Part shown: piece by piece, positions 8,245 to 18,333 of the stretch
How positions within the stretch are numbered: position 1 is the stretch's first letter
Layout of the letters: the number at the start of each line of letters is the position of its first letter
Assembly: GCA_016223135.1 (NCBI GenBank)
Contig: JACRPQ010000004.1
Location: forward strand, 248,001-312,000
DNA: 64,000 bases
Reading direction: 5' to 3'
Origin: Chloroflexota bacterium
GTDB lineage: Bacteria > Chloroflexota > Anaerolineae > Anaerolineales > Villigracilaceae
The notes under the pieces: model-generated
The model's input: only the letters and a program-made list of their open reading frames with translations
What the model was told of the DNA's origin: nothing
The model's database searches: none
Translations under genes and position numbers: made by a program

Positions 8245-9090
8245 TTATTTCTCCTCCTCACCCGGGTCAATGTGCGCCGGCTTTTCCTTCCCCAACTCCA
8301 CTGACCGTTGATACGCCGCCCACACCGCGCGCGAAATCGCCGTGCGAAACCCCGCCTTTTCGAGGTAGTACAACGCTTCCGCCGAGGTGCCGCCGGGCGA
8401 GGTCACCTGATTACGCAGCGTGGCAGGATGCCGCCCTGCCTGATGATAATAAGCAATCGAGCCTTTGATCGTCTGCAAGACCAACTGCTCCGCAATGCGG
8501 CGCGGAAAGCCCATGTGAACGCCGGCGTCAATCAGGGCTTCGGTGAAAAGGAACACGTAGGCGGGACCGGTGCCCGAAAGCGCCGTCGCCATGTCGAGGT
8601 AACTTTCATCCTCCACGAAAACCTCCTCCCCCAGCGCGCCGAGGATGCCGCGCGTCATCTCCCGCTGTTCTTCGGTCACCTCCCGCGAACAGGTCCAAAC
8701 CGTGATGCCTTCCCCAATCTGACCGGGCGTGTTCGGCATGGAGCGCACCACTGCCTTGTGCTTCAGCCCGCTTCCAATCTTCTTCATGCTTGCGCCCGCC
8801 ACAATGGACAAGACCAACGCCTCCGCGCGGATGCCCTTCAGTCCCTTCATCACCTCGCTCAGCCTTTGCGGTTTCACCGACAACACCACCACGTCCGCGC
8901 CTGCGGCGGCGGTTGAGTTGTCCGTCGTGAATTGGATGCCGTATTTCTTTTGCAATTCGGTTCCCCGCTCCTCGCGCGGACCTGCCGCCGTGATATTTTG
9001 CGGCTTTGCCAGTTTCTGGCGCAGCAACCCGGCAATCATGGCTTCCGCCATCACACCAGGACCGATGAATGCGATTTTCTTTGTAAGCAT
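8245..9090 (-). CDS. proC: pyrroline-5-carboxylate reductase
   Basis: Catalyses the last step of proline synthesis, reducing delta1-pyrroline-5-carboxylate with NAD(P)H in the cytosol. The N-terminal Rossmann motif is IAFIGPGVMAEAMIAGLL, with the normally glycine-rich GxGxMxxA present as GPGVMA. VVLSVKPQRL and LVLSIVAGASMKKI follow. The family signature near the C-terminus is visible as VTSPGGTSAEALYYLEKAGFRTAI. Length (281 aa) is a little above the 265-275 typical because of a charged tail, EKPAHIDPGEEEK. It is divergent from the lipoprotein gene at 9171 with an 80-bp spacer. Confidence 0.95.
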   Translation of the reverse strand: MLTKKIAFIGPGVMAEAMIAGLLRQKLAKPQNITAAGPREERGTELQKKYGIQFTTDNSTAAAGADVVVLSVKPQRLSEVMKGLKGIRAEALVLSIVAGASMKKIGSGLKHKAVVRSMPNTPGQIGEGITVWTCSREVTEEQREMTRGILGALGEEVFVEDESYLDMATALSGTGPAYVFLFTEALIDAGVHMGFPRRIAEQLVLQTIKGSIAYYHQAGRHPATLRNQVTSPGGTSAEALYYLEKAGFRTAISRAVWAAYQRSVELGKEKPAHIDPGEEEK

Positions 9091-9170
9091 GAGCGCCTCC
9101 GAGCAGATGAATGCTTCGTATTATACAGTTCCAGCGCGGCTTTCTCAAAATCTTTGGTAACATTCCCCCC

Positions 9171-10178
9171 ATGCGTAACAAATACCTGCCGATTTCCCTG
9201 CTGCTCCTTTTCCTCCTCGCCTGTCAGACCTCCGTCCTCGCAACGCCGACGGCTGTCCCTCCAACCTCCATACCGACGGAGACTGCCCTCTGGACTCCAA
9301 CCTCCCCGCCGCCAGAGACTCCCACCCTCGCGCCGACCCTCACCCCGACGCCGCCGCCTCATGCTACCCGCATCCTGATCCTCACCATTGACGGACTCCG
9401 CCCCGACGCCATCTCCGCCGCCCCCATGCCCAACCTGCTCAACCTGATGCAGAACGGCGCCTACACCCTCTCCGCGCAGACGGTGTACCCCAGCGTAACA
9501 TTGATTGCCCACGCCTCCCTGCTGACCGGAACCTGTCCCTCCAAGCATGGCGTAACCTGGAACGATTACCAGCCTCGCCTCGGCTATGCCCAGGGGACCG
9601 ACCTCTTCGACCTCGCCCATGCCGCCGGCCTGCAAACCGTGATGTATGTGGGCAAGGAAAAACTCCGCCAGACGACCGAGCCCTCCAGCGTGGACTTCTT
9701 CGCCTACATCAATGACCGCGACCTCCTCATCGCCGACAAACTCATCGAAAACTTCCCGCAGGATTTCGGCGTTCTCTTTGTCCACTTCCCCCTTGTGGAC
9801 GGCATGGGGCATGAATACGGTTGGATGTCGTGGCAGCAGTTGAGCGTGGCAGCCCGCGCCGACGAAGCGCTGGGCAACATCCTTTCCGAACTCGACGCGC
9901 GCGGATTGCGCAGCGAAACGCTCATCATCGTCACTGCCGACCACGGCGGTCACGACACCTCTCACGGCTCGCGCCTGCCCGAAGATATGACCATCCCCTG
10001 GGTTATCTCTGGACCGGGCGTGCAGCCCAAAGCGCTGACGGCACCCGTCAACATCATGGACACTGCCGCCACCGCCGCCTTTGCGCTGGGACTTCCCCTC
10101 CCGCCCGAATGGGACGGCGCGCCAGTTTATGAAGCGTTTGGCTTGCCGGTGGAGCGTCAGTCCGCGCCGTGTGAGTAA
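9171..10178 (+). CDS. type I phosphodiesterase/nucleotide pyrophosphatase-like lipoprotein
   Basis: Alkaline phosphatase superfamily hydrolase, exported as a lipoprotein. The signal MRNKYLPISLLLLFLLACQ carries a lipobox (LLAC), followed by a Thr/Pro linker up to about residue 60. The catalytic part begins ILILTIDGLRPDAISAA (metal Asp), then TVYPSVTLIAHASLLTG with the likely Thr nucleophile, VHFPLVDGMGHEYG (Asp and His ligands), and VTADHGGHDTSHG (Asp-His ligands). These are the expected two-zinc residues of ENPP-like enzymes. The substrate, a phosphodiester outside the cell, cannot be specified. I use ATG 9171, as the 20 codons upstream contain no signal peptide. Confidence 0.88.
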   Translation: MRNKYLPISLLLLFLLACQTSVLATPTAVPPTSIPTETALWTPTSPPPETPTLAPTLTPTPPPHATRILILTIDGLRPDAISAAPMPNLLNLMQNGAYTLSAQTVYPSVTLIAHASLLTGTCPSKHGVTWNDYQPRLGYAQGTDLFDLAHAAGLQTVMYVGKEKLRQTTEPSSVDFFAYINDRDLLIADKLIENFPQDFGVLFVHFPLVDGMGHEYGWMSWQQLSVAARADEALGNILSELDARGLRSETLIIVTADHGGHDTSHGSRLPEDMTIPWVISGPGVQPKALTAPVNIMDTAATAAFALGLPLPPEWDGAPVYEAFGLPVERQSAPCE

Positions 10179-10273
10179 GCGGGGGTTCTTATACTCGAAT
10201 GTTCTTTTGTGTTCGTGCTGATGACTGCGTTGCTGTGGCGCTGCACTCCCCCAGTTGAACAGGAGCGGTTCCG

Positions 10274-11224
10274 GTGAAAAACAAAACGACTTTGATTCTC
10301 TTGACGACGCTGGCGCTGATTTCCACCTGGTACGTCAGCCGCACAGTGATTCTTCCTCATGTGGCGATGCGGCTCGACCATGTAGCGAAGATATTTTCAA
10401 ACCAGCAAACCCCTCCCTATCAATATCGAATCTTCAAACCCCTCGTGGGGAGTTTTTTGGAAACTGCGCTTTTCCCCATTATTCCAGATCGCATCTGGCG
10501 GCATGTTCTTGCCTATGAATTGCTCTCTTTCATCACTTTTCTGGGCATCTTCTTTGCCTTTTATGCCTACCTCAGAATGAATTTCTCCATAAGCGCCTCG
10601 CTGATGGGGGTGTTGACGCTTCAAGCGGTCATCCCATTAGCCACGACCGGTTACTTTATGGAGGGCGATTTCATCACCTTGCTGTTTTACCTCCTCGGTC
10701 TCCTGCTCATTCGGCAGGAAAAAGACAGCTGGCTGCCTGTGCTGTTGGGCGTCGGCGCACTCAATCGGGAACAGATTGTTTTTCTGCTGGCATGGTACCT
10801 TTTCTATCACATTGGGCGGCAAACGCTGACGCTGCGCCGCATCTGGCTGGCATTGATGGCATTTCTGGTCTGGCTGGCAGTCTTTGCCGGCGTCCGCTGG
10901 TATTTTGGGTTGAAGCCCAGCCCCTATTCGCCTGCGCTACATCTGGCTTCCAACACAAACTTGAATAGATTAGTCACTTCCATACTCCCCTTGTGGATTT
11001 CGAATGTAGCCGGTTTTGTCATTCTGTCGGCGCTTGCCTATCGAAAAAGCGATGCTTTTCACCGTCTGGCTTTTCTCAGCCTGCTGGCTTACGCTGCCTT
11101 CTTCTTTGTCTATGGAAACTTATGGGAATTGGCAAAATTCCTGCCTGCCTATCTGATTATGATCCCCATGAGCATTCAGGCTTTGAGCGGTGAGTGGCAG
11201 CATGACACGCCGCCCGTCAGATAA
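10274..11224 (+). CDS. multi-pass membrane protein of unknown function
   Basis: The 316-residue protein has eight or nine hydrophobic helices, for example ITFLGIFFAFYAYLRM, FITLLFYLLGLLLI and WLALMAFLVWLAVFAGVRWYFGL. The start is GTG at 10274, nine bases after AGGAG. The conserved-looking stretch PPYQYRIFKPLVGSFLET and the short NREQIVFLLAWY segment recall polytopic glycosyltransferase-C or O-antigen polymerase-like membrane proteins, but no catalytic DXD or similar motif convinces me. No function is assigned. Confidence 0.7.
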   Translation: MKNKTTLILLTTLALISTWYVSRTVILPHVAMRLDHVAKIFSNQQTPPYQYRIFKPLVGSFLETALFPIIPDRIWRHVLAYELLSFITFLGIFFAFYAYLRMNFSISASLMGVLTLQAVIPLATTGYFMEGDFITLLFYLLGLLLIRQEKDSWLPVLLGVGALNREQIVFLLAWYLFYHIGRQTLTLRRIWLALMAFLVWLAVFAGVRWYFGLKPSPYSPALHLASNTNLNRLVTSILPLWISNVAGFVILSALAYRKSDAFHRLAFLSLLAYAAFFFVYGNLWELAKFLPAYLIMIPMSIQALSGEWQHDTPPVR

Positions 11225-11310
11225 AACACACCGAAAACTATTTCCCCATTCCGTGTTTTACTTTGCAGTAGAATGTATCCGCACAACATCTCAATAACAG
11301 GAACGCAGCA

Positions 11311-13536
11311 ATGAAACGAATTGGAATACTCACCAGCGGCGGCGACGCGCAGGGGATGAACGCCGCCGTCCGTTCGGTGGTGCGAACCGCCCTGGATAAG
11401 GGACTCGAAGTGTACGCCATCTACGAGGGCTTTCAGGGCATGGTGGACGATGGCGACTACATCCGCAAAATGGACTGGGATTCGGTGGGGGGCATCCTGC
11501 AATTGGGCGGCACCATGATCGGGTCCGCGCGATGCGAACGCTTTTACACCCGTGAAGGACGCCGCCTGGCGGCAAGGAATCTCATCAAAGCCGGCATCAA
11601 TGGCTTAATCATCATCGGCGGCGACGGCTCGTTGACCGGCGCCAACATTTTCTGGCAGGAATGGTCCTCCTTTCTCGCCGAACTGACTGCCAGCGGTGAA
11701 ATCACCCCCGCAGAAGCCGCCGCCTGCCCTCACCTTTCCATTGTTGGGCTGGTCGGTTCCATTGACAACGACTTCAGCGGCACCGATATGACCATCGGCA
11801 CCGATACCGCCCTGCACCGCATTACCGAAGCGGTGGACGCCATCACCAGCACCGCCGCCAGCCATCAGCGCACTTTCGTCGTCAAAGTGATGGGACGCAA
11901 CTGCGGTTACCTCGCTCTGATGGGCGCGCTCGCCACCGGCGCAGATTGGGTGCTCATCCCCGAATCTCCGCCCGATGTGGAAAACTGGCAGGACGTGCTC
12001 GCCGAACGCCTCAAAGCCGGACGAAAGGCTGGACGCCGCGACAGCATCGTCATCCTCGCTGAAGGCGCCCGCGACAAAAACGGCAATCGTATCGGCTCCA
12101 GCGATGTGCAGCGCGCCCTCGAAGAACGGCTGGGCGAGGAAGTGCGCGTCACCGTGCTGGGACATGTTCAGCGCGGCGGAAGCCCCAGCGCCTATGACCG
12201 CATTCTGGGAACGATGATGGGCAACGAGGCGGTCAATGCGCTTCTCTCTCTGCGCCCGAGCGATGAGCCGCTGGTCATTGGCATCCGCAACAACCGCCTG
12301 ACGCGCATGCCGCTGATGGAAAGCGTCCGCCGTACGCAAGCCGTTGCCGAAGCGGTGGAGGCAAAGGACTTTGAACGCGCCATCTCCCTGCGCAGCGGCT
12401 CCTTCAAAGACGCCTTCCTCACCTTCAAGACGATGGTGCGCGCTCTGCCCCATCCGATTGACCCGGCAAAGAAACGTTTCCGCATTGCGGTGATGCACGC
12501 CGGCGCTCCGGCTCCTGGTATGAACACTGCCGCCCGCGCCGCCATCCGCCTGGGGCTGGATCGCGGTCATATCATGTTGGGTGTGCGTAATGGCTTCGAG
12601 GGGTTGATCGAGGGTGAAATCGAAACGATGGATTGGATGAGCGTGAGCGGATGGGCAATACGCGGCGGCTCGATGCTGGGCACGACGCGCCGCGTCCCCA
12701 AGGGGCGCGACCTCTACAGCATTGCCCGCGTCATCGAAGACCACCACATAGACGCGCTCCTCATCATCGGCGGCTGGACCGCCTACGAATCCGCTTTTCA
12801 TCTGCTGAAGGAACGTCCCAACTTTCCATCCTTCAACATCCCGATGATTTGCCTGCCCGCTTCCATCAACAACAACCTGCCCGGCTCCGAATTCAGCATC
12901 GGCGCCGATACCGCCCTCAACAGCATTGTGGATGCGGTGGATAAAATCAAACAGTCGGCGGTGGCGACGCGGCGGGTCTTCGTGGTGGAGGTGATGGGTC
13001 ACTACTGCGGCTACCTTGCCCTGCTGGGAGGCATTGCCACCGGCGCCGAGCGCGTGTACCTGCATGAGGAGGGCGTCAAACTGCGCGATTTGCAGGCAGA
13101 CGTGGAAAAACTGCTCAACGGCTTTCACGCCGGCAAGCGGCTGGGACTGATGATCCGCAGCGAATACGCCAATCCCGTTTACACCACCGACTTCATGTGT
13201 TCGCTATTCACCGAGGAGGGCAGGGGCGTGTTCGATGTGCGTCCCGCCATTCTGGGACATTTGCAGCAGGGCGGCGACCCCTCGCCCTTTGACCGCATCC
13301 AGGCGACGCGGCTGGCGGGCATGTGTCTCAATTATCTGGTCGAGCAGTGCGAAAAGGGCGAACACAACAACGCTTTCATCGGCATTCAGAACGGGCAGAT
13401 TCTTTTTCACGACATGCGCGACTTCGACCGCATGGTTGACCTTGAGTTCCAGCGCCCAAAGGATCAGTGGTGGTTGAGCCTGAAGCACCTCGCCGACCTG
13501 CTCTCCAAAACAGGACCGGATGACGAAGTGGGATAG
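11311..13536 (+). CDS. 6-phosphofructokinase with two tandem PFK domains, C-terminal one degenerate
   Basis: Glycolytic phosphorylation of fructose 6-phosphate. Residues 1-370 form a complete PFK domain: ILTSGGDAQGMNAAVR, IIGGDGSLTGA (Gly after Asp, as in ATP-using enzymes), SIDNDFSGTDMTIGTDTAL with both catalytic Asp, and VVKVMGRNCGYLAL. Residues about 388-741 repeat the fold: IAVMHAGAPAPGMNTAAR, LIIGGWTAYESA, PASINNNLPGSEFSIGADTAL and VVEVMGHYCGYLAL. In the second half GGDG has become GGWT, SIDND has become SINNN and the MGR arginine is His, so it should be catalytically dead. This parallels eukaryotic PFK, whose C-terminal half is regulatory. AGGAAC precedes the ATG. Confidence 0.93.
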   Translation: MKRIGILTSGGDAQGMNAAVRSVVRTALDKGLEVYAIYEGFQGMVDDGDYIRKMDWDSVGGILQLGGTMIGSARCERFYTREGRRLAARNLIKAGINGLIIIGGDGSLTGANIFWQEWSSFLAELTASGEITPAEAAACPHLSIVGLVGSIDNDFSGTDMTIGTDTALHRITEAVDAITSTAASHQRTFVVKVMGRNCGYLALMGALATGADWVLIPESPPDVENWQDVLAERLKAGRKAGRRDSIVILAEGARDKNGNRIGSSDVQRALEERLGEEVRVTVLGHVQRGGSPSAYDRILGTMMGNEAVNALLSLRPSDEPLVIGIRNNRLTRMPLMESVRRTQAVAEAVEAKDFERAISLRSGSFKDAFLTFKTMVRALPHPIDPAKKRFRIAVMHAGAPAPGMNTAARAAIRLGLDRGHIMLGVRNGFEGLIEGEIETMDWMSVSGWAIRGGSMLGTTRRVPKGRDLYSIARVIEDHHIDALLIIGGWTAYESAFHLLKERPNFPSFNIPMICLPASINNNLPGSEFSIGADTALNSIVDAVDKIKQSAVATRRVFVVEVMGHYCGYLALLGGIATGAERVYLHEEGVKLRDLQADVEKLLNGFHAGKRLGLMIRSEYANPVYTTDFMCSLFTEEGRGVFDVRPAILGHLQQGGDPSPFDRIQATRLAGMCLNYLVEQCEKGEHNNAFIGIQNGQILFHDMRDFDRMVDLEFQRPKDQWWLSLKHLADLLSKTGPDDEVG

Positions 13537-13552
13537 AAGTTGCCCTCGCGGC

Positions 13553-14302
13553 TTATCCCGCTGTCAGTCCTCCATCCACAGCCAGCGCCGCGCCGGTGAT
13601 GAAACTTGCCGCGTCGCTGGCTAAAAACAAAATGGTCTGAGCCACTTCTGCAGGCTGGGCAATGCGCCCCAGCGGATGTTTGTCCGCCCATAAACGCCGC
13701 GCCGTTTCCACATCTCCAAACTGTTCCCACGCTGTATGGATCATCTCCGTATCCACACTGCCCGGGCAAACGGCATTGACGCGGATCCCCTCCCGGGCAT
13801 GGTCGAGCGCCATCGAGCGCGTCAGGTTCACGATGGCGGCTTTCGATGCCGCATACGCGGAGGCGCCGCGAAACCCCACCAGCCCCACATACGACGACAG
13901 GTTTACAATGCTGCCCTTCCGCGCGCGCAAATGCGGGAGGGCATATTTGCACATCAGGAACGTGCCGCGCACATTCACGTTGAATGTGGCATCCCATTCA
14001 TCCTCCGTTGTTTGTTCCACCGTGCGATTGCGGTAGATGATTCCGGCGCAGTTGACCAGGATATCCAGTCCGCCGAATGCCTGCACGGTTGCTTCGACGG
14101 CGCGCCGACAATCCCCCGCTTGGGTGACATCGGCTGGAATGAATTTTGCATTGGGAATGAGCGCCGCTTCGGACTCACCCTTTGCCTGATCCCGCGCAAC
14201 CAGCATGACCCTCGCTCCTTCCTGCGCAAAGAGACGCGCCGTTGCCAGCCCGATGCCTCGGTTCCCGCCCGTAATCAACGCAACCCGGTCTTTTAATTGC
14301 AT
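13553..14302 (-). CDS. short-chain dehydrogenase/reductase (SDR)
   Basis: NAD(P)-dependent oxidoreductase of the classical SDR family, 249 aa. TGGNRGIGLATA is the cofactor loop (residues 12-23), VNCAG the NNAG-type motif, LSSYVG the catalytic Ser, and SAYAASKAA the YxxxK pair. The C-terminal PAEVAQTILFLASDAASFITGAALAVDGG is typical of FabG-like members. The start at 14302 is set by AGGAGG four bases upstream; upstream in-frame ATGs lie in the spacer. The ribosome site and start codon form one arm of an 11-bp dyad (separate entry). The physiological substrate is unknown. Confidence 0.92.
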   Translation of the reverse strand: MQLKDRVALITGGNRGIGLATARLFAQEGARVMLVARDQAKGESEAALIPNAKFIPADVTQAGDCRRAVEATVQAFGGLDILVNCAGIIYRNRTVEQTTEDEWDATFNVNVRGTFLMCKYALPHLRARKGSIVNLSSYVGLVGFRGASAYAASKAAIVNLTRSMALDHAREGIRVNAVCPGSVDTEMIHTAWEQFGDVETARRLWADKHPLGRIAQPAEVAQTILFLASDAASFITGAALAVDGGLTAG

Positions 14303-14329
14303 AATGCCTCCTTTTGAGGAGGCATTATA
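14301..14329 (-). promoter_or_regulatory. dyad covering -10 box, ribosome site and start codon of the SDR gene
   Basis: A perfect 11-bp inverted repeat, ATAATGCCTCC (14301-14311) and GGAGGCATTAT (14318-14328), has a 6-base loop. On the minus strand the outer arm contains TATAAT (14329-14324), and the inner arm contains AGGAGG and overlaps the ATG at 14302. RNA started at this -10 would lack the outer arm, whereas read-through RNA from upstream would fold the ribosome site into a stem. The regulatory effect is inferred. Confidence 0.6.
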
Positions 14330-14344
14330 CATGCGGGGATAAGG

Positions 14345-14366
14345 GTTGACGTTGGAGAACGTCAAC
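14345..14366. repeat. 9-bp-arm hairpin at the pullulanase stop codon
   Basis: GTTGACGTT and AACGTCAAC with loop GGAG end on the first base of the pullulanase stop codon. No T-run follows. A sister hairpin with the same loop region and the same downstream TACGCT lies at 26029-26046. Confidence 0.6.
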
Positions 14367-17300
14367 TACGCTTTCTTTCGCCGCAGGAAGACTCCCAATC
14401 CCAGCAGGGCGAGGATGGCGGCGATGACGCCAAAGAGGAGGATGGCGTTGTTCGGCGCGGGTGTTTCGGCGGGGGCGGCTTCGGTGGGCGCTTCGGGCGC
14501 GGGCTTGGCTCTTTCGATGACGAAGACCGCCGTTGTCCGTGCGGGGACGCTGAACGCGCCGTTGGCGTAGGCTGCCTGCTTTACCACTTCATCCACCGAC
14601 TTTTGCTGAACGGCGTGCAGAACATAATTGCCTGCAAGGGAAGCGTCGCTGAAGGTCGCCGCTTCGGGGCGGGCGTTGAAGAGGACGATGATCTCGCTGA
14701 AATTCGGGTCGAGGTTGGAGGTATCCTGCAGGCGCATCACAATCAAGCCGGGCGTCTGTTGGGGTCCCGTGTTGAGGAAGGTGAGGGACTGTTTGATTTG
14801 GTCCGCCGTCTGCAAGCGGAAGAGCGGGGAACTCTTGCGGATTTGCAGGAATTCGCGGAAGACGGCTGAGGCGAAGGTAATGTCCGTTTTGGCGGGAACA
14901 AGTTTCGGGTCGGCGAGAAGCGGTTTGTAGATGTCCCATTGACCGCTGCCTTCGATGGGCAGTCCCACGCCGAAGTTGTTCGACTCGTAGGTCCAATCCA
15001 GTTTGTTGTACCAGTCGCCGGAGTTGTAGGAGTTGGGGTCGAAGGATTTGGAGCGCAGGATGTCGTCGCCGGCGTGGAAGAAGGGCACGCCCTGGCTGAA
15101 CATGACGACGCTGAGGGCGAGGTTGTTCATGCGGATGCGGTCTTGCAGGGTCGCCTCGGCGGGGGCTTTGACTTGGACGGCGTCGAAGAGGGTGTGGTTG
15201 TCGTGCGCGGAGACATACACGATGTTTTCCTGCGGGTCGGCGGTGTAGCCGGCGGGCGAGCCGTTGTAGGAAACGAGGCGGCCGGGGACTTTGTTGCCGT
15301 CGGCGCGGACGATTTCGTAGCCGGCGAGGTTGCCCGCCAAGCCGAGGCGAATCCAATCGGTGTAGTTGTTGAGGGTGATTTGCTGGTCTTCGGCGCTGCG
15401 CTTTTCGCTGGTGTTGTTGGTGAGAACGAGACCGGTGGCGAAGCCCTGCAGGCGCACGTCGTCGAAGGGGTTGCCGCCGCGCACCGCGTCGCGCAGGCGG
15501 TCGTTGAAGACGCCGATGCCGCTTCCCGCGATGTTGAGTTGGGTGGCGTTTTTGCCGCGCGCGTTGTTGGCAACCTCGCCGAAGTTCCAGCCTTCGCCGT
15601 AGATGTAAATCGCCTTGCCATCCACCCCGTCTTTTTCGAGGGTGAGGGCATCGAGCGCGGCGCGGACAGCGAGCATATCCTCGAGCATGTGATGACCCAT
15701 CAGGTCGAAGCGGAAGCCGTCCACTTTGTATTGCTTTGCCCACGTCACGACGGAATCGATCATCAGTTTGCGCATCATGTTATGTTCGGTGGCGGTGTTT
15801 TCGCAGCAGGTGGATTTTTCCACGTTGCCGTCGGCGTTGAGGCGGTGGTAGTAGCCGGGGACGACGCGGTCCAGCACGGAGTTAGGACTCTGCCCGCTGG
15901 CGTTGGTGTGGTTATAGACCACGTCCATGATCACGCGCAGTCCGCTTTGGTTGAGCGCCTGCACCATCTCGCGGAATTCGAGGATGCGCGGCGCGCCGTT
16001 CGGGTCGGTGGCGTAACTGCCGTCGGGCGTGGTGTAGTGGAGCGGGTCGTAGCCCCAGTTGAAGCCGTCTGCTCCGGCAATGGCGCTGACGGCGATGGAC
16101 TGCCCGTCGGAGTCGGGCGGGAGTGCCTTGAGTTGTTCCTCGTCCACGCTCTGCCAGGTGGATTTGTCTTCGTTGACGCTGGCGATGTCGAAGGCGGGGA
16201 GCAGGTGGATGTGGGTCAGCCCCGCTTCTGCCAGACTTGCGAGATGCTTCATCCCGTTTGAGTCTTTCACGGTGAAGGCTTTGTAAGTGCCGCGCCATTC
16301 TGCGGGGACGGTCGCGTCGCTGACGCTGAAGTCGCGGATGTGGAGTTCGTAAATCACGATGTCTTCGGGAGTGGCGAGCGGCGGTTTGACGAGCGTGTCC
16401 CAGCCCTCGGGTTTGAGGGAGGCGTCGTTCAAGTCCACGATTTGGCTGCGCTGGCTGTTCATCGAGAGGCTGAGGGAGTACGGATCGGTGACGAGGTTGG
16501 TTTCGATTTTGCCTGTGGCAGGCGCGAAGACCTTGACCTCATACAGATAGTATTTGCCCTTCCAATCCGCCTCGCCCGTGACGCTCCACACGCCGGTGGA
16601 CGCATCCCATTGCATCGGGATTTTGTTGGCGTAGGAGGCTTTTTCGGTGTCGAACAAGTGCAGCGTGACCGATTGCGCGGTGGGCGCCCAGACGCGCAGG
16701 GTGGGGACGCCGCCCTCGAAGGTCACGCCGAGGGGACCGTCGTATTGGTACACGTCGTCCAGCACGCCGGGGATTTGGACGCCGGTCGCGTCCACATCTT
16801 TGCCTGCCTGTGTGCGCGCCACGACCGCAACTTGCCCTTTGAGGATTTCAGCGACGCTGGATGTGTCGGTGAGTTGGAACACAGCGTAGTCGCGCAGGTG
16901 CGGATACTCGCGCAAAATGTCCACGCTGGGTTTTTCGGCGACGAATGTCAGCGGGATTTCGCTGCCGTTCAAAATGCCTTGCGGGCTGAGTTCGAGAGCC
17001 GCTTCGGGGGAATAGACGAGCGCGTATTTCAATCCGCTCCCGCCGCTGATGCGCCACAGGAGGGTGTCTTTGGCAATCCAGATGGCGCGCTGTTTGTTCA
17101 GGTTGCCCACGGGTGCGCCGGTGGCGCTGATGGTGAATTGATTTTTCACGGAGTCATATCCAAAGTAAACTGCGTCGCCATCCTTTGTGACGGTGAATGA
17201 CTGTGGCTCGCCGATGACGTTGTTTGCATCTTCATTGAGCGTAAAGGTGACGGTGTAGGTGCCGGTCTTGATTCCCCGCACGGTGACATCATACAGCCCG

Positions 17301-17821
17301 TCGCCATCGGGGTCTTGCAGCCATGCCCGCAGGCAGGTGGCGTCGTTGTCGTTGAAACAACCGATTTGCTTTTGAAAATCGCCCATTGCCACGATGATGG
17401 GCTTGTTGAAGTTGTCGGCAATCCAGTGAGTCTTGTGGTCGTAATAGAACTTGACCAGCGTCGGCTCGCTGACGACCAGCGGGATGTCGGGTCCGTTTTG
17501 CGTGGCGTTGAGTCCGTAGTTTTCGCCCCAGCCGCCGTTGAGCGCCACCTTGTAGCGCGGTCCCTTTTTGTCGTCGTCGTTGGCGGGCTGGATTTCGTAG
17601 GTTCCCTGCCAGACGTCGTCTTCGATGTCGTAGGTCAGCAGGGTGGCTTCACAGGCAGGCTGCCATTCGCCGGGGCATCCCAGTTCGTCCTGATGGGTGC
17701 CGGGGATGTTGACGATTGTCGGGGTGGATCCCTGCGCCTCGACGGCGGAAACAGCCGCCGGGGAGAAAGAGGCGAGGAAAAGTCCCAGGATGAGCAAGAT
17801 GTTGAAAAGAGTGTGTCGCAT
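14366..17821 (-). CDS. type I pullulanase (GH13), secreted and C-terminally anchored
   Basis: Debranching enzyme hydrolysing alpha-1,6 bonds in pullulan, glycogen and starch, outside the cell. A signal peptide (about 1-27, [19 protein letters not shown]) starts at ATG 17821. Two starch-module-like repeats follow ([11 protein letters not shown]...; [21 protein letters not shown]), as in X25 modules of Bacillus pullulanases, then a CBM48-like segment ([18 protein letters not shown]). The GH13 core has the pullulanase signature [17 protein letters not shown] (region I), [10 protein letters not shown] (nucleophile Asp), YGEGWNFGE (acid/base Glu) and YVSAHDNHT. The C-terminus has a Pro/Ala-rich stretch, a membrane helix and RRKKA, so the enzyme probably stays on the cell surface. 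It has about 1150 aa and no LPXTG motif. Confidence 0.95.
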   Translation of the reverse strand: MRHTLFNILLILGLFLASFSPAAVSAVEAQGSTPTIVNIPGTHQDELGCPGEWQPACEATLLTYDIEDDVWQGTYEIQPANDDDKKGPRYKVALNGGWGENYGLNATQNGPDIPLVVSEPTLVKFYYDHKTHWIADNFNKPIIVAMGDFQKQIGCFNDNDATCLRAWLQDPDGDGLYDVTVRGIKTGTYTVTFTLNEDANNVIGEPQSFTVTKDGDAVYFGYDSVKNQFTISATGAPVGNLNKQRAIWIAKDTLLWRISGGSGLKYALVYSPEAALELSPQGILNGSEIPLTFVAEKPSVDILREYPHLRDYAVFQLTDTSSVAEILKGQVAVVARTQAGKDVDATGVQIPGVLDDVYQYDGPLGVTFEGGVPTLRVWAPTAQSVTLHLFDTEKASYANKIPMQWDASTGVWSVTGEADWKGKYYLYEVKVFAPATGKIETNLVTDPYSLSLSMNSQRSQIVDLNDASLKPEGWDTLVKPPLATPEDIVIYELHIRDFSVSDATVPAEWRGTYKAFTVKDSNGMKHLASLAEAGLTHIHLLPAFDIASVNEDKSTWQSVDEEQLKALPPDSDGQSIAVSAIAGADGFNWGYDPLHYTTPDGSYATDPNGAPRILEFREMVQALNQSGLRVIMDVVYNHTNASGQSPNSVLDRVVPGYYHRLNADGNVEKSTCCENTATEHNMMRKLMIDSVVTWAKQYKVDGFRFDLMGHHMLEDMLAVRAALDALTLEKDGVDGKAIYIYGEGWNFGEVANNARGKNATQLNIAGSGIGVFNDRLRDAVRGGNPFDDVRLQGFATGLVLTNNTSEKRSAEDQQITLNNYTDWIRLGLAGNLAGYEIVRADGNKVPGRLVSYNGSPAGYTADPQENIVYVSAHDNHTLFDAVQVKAPAEATLQDRIRMNNLALSVVMFSQGVPFFHAGDDILRSKSFDPNSYNSGDWYNKLDWTYESNNFGVGLPIEGSGQWDIYKPLLADPKLVPAKTDITFASAVFREFLQIRKSSPLFRLQTADQIKQSLTFLNTGPQQTPGLIVMRLQDTSNLDPNFSEIIVLFNARPEAATFSDASLAGNYVLHAVQQKSVDEVVKQAAYANGAFSVPARTTAVFVIERAKPAPEAPTEAAPAETPAPNNAILLFGVIAAILALLGLGVFLRRKKA

Positions 17822-17879
17822 GGGGGAAAGTCTCCGCTTGGTTTGTGTGGCAGATGAATTGTACAGTAAAATCCTCCGC

Positions 17880-18326
17880 ATGACAGACTGGCTCCTCGTT
17901 CACGGACGAATTGCACAAGGCTACCGCGTCGCTTCGGGGCCTTCGACAGATTACCCCTACGGCGCCCTCGACCGTCAGCGTCCGCTCTTTGCCGCGCGCG
18001 GACTCGACCTAAGCCGTTACTTCAACGGCACGCTCAACGTGGACATTCGCCCGCATACCTTCCGTCTCCTCAAACCGCAATACACCTTTTACAATGTCGA
18101 ATGGACCGACCTCCACCCGCCGGAGCATTTCTCGTTTTCCCGTTGTGTGGTACGGTATGCCGGCAGCGACTACGACGGCTGGGTCTATTACCCGCACCCC
18201 GAAACGAAAATCCGCAACTTCCAAAACCCCTCCCTGCTGGAAGTGATTGCGCTGCCCATCCCCGGGCTGACATACGGCGATGAGGTGGATGTGCTGGTCA
18301 ACCCTGCCGAAATCGAAATCTCATGA
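17880..18326 (+). CDS. hypothetical protein (148 aa), first gene of a three-gene unit
   Basis: Not recognised with confidence. Short soluble protein starting at ATG 17880, rich in aromatic residues and beta-prone, with VHGRIAQGYRVASGPS at the N-terminus and YFNGTLNVDIRPHTF near residue 45. The G.V..G...S.........F.GTLNV pattern is faintly like CTP-dependent riboflavin kinases (DUF120), but the expected residues are not all there. The next gene begins eight bases after the stop and the third overlaps the second, so the three form one transcript divergent from the pullulanase gene. Confidence 0.6.
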   Translation: MTDWLLVHGRIAQGYRVASGPSTDYPYGALDRQRPLFAARGLDLSRYFNGTLNVDIRPHTFRLLKPQYTFYNVEWTDLHPPEHFSFSRCVVRYAGSDYDGWVYYPHPETKIRNFQNPSLLEVIALPIPGLTYGDEVDVLVNPAEIEIS

Positions 18327-18333
18327 GGCGCCC

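Noticed and set aside
11605-13128. 507-codon open frame opposite the phosphofructokinase
   Set aside because: His/Ala/Gly-rich translation with no domain, mirror of a well-supported enzyme.
14939-16261. 440-codon open frame opposite the pullulanase
   Set aside because: Val/Gly-rich antisense translation; the pullulanase frame has all GH13 motifs.
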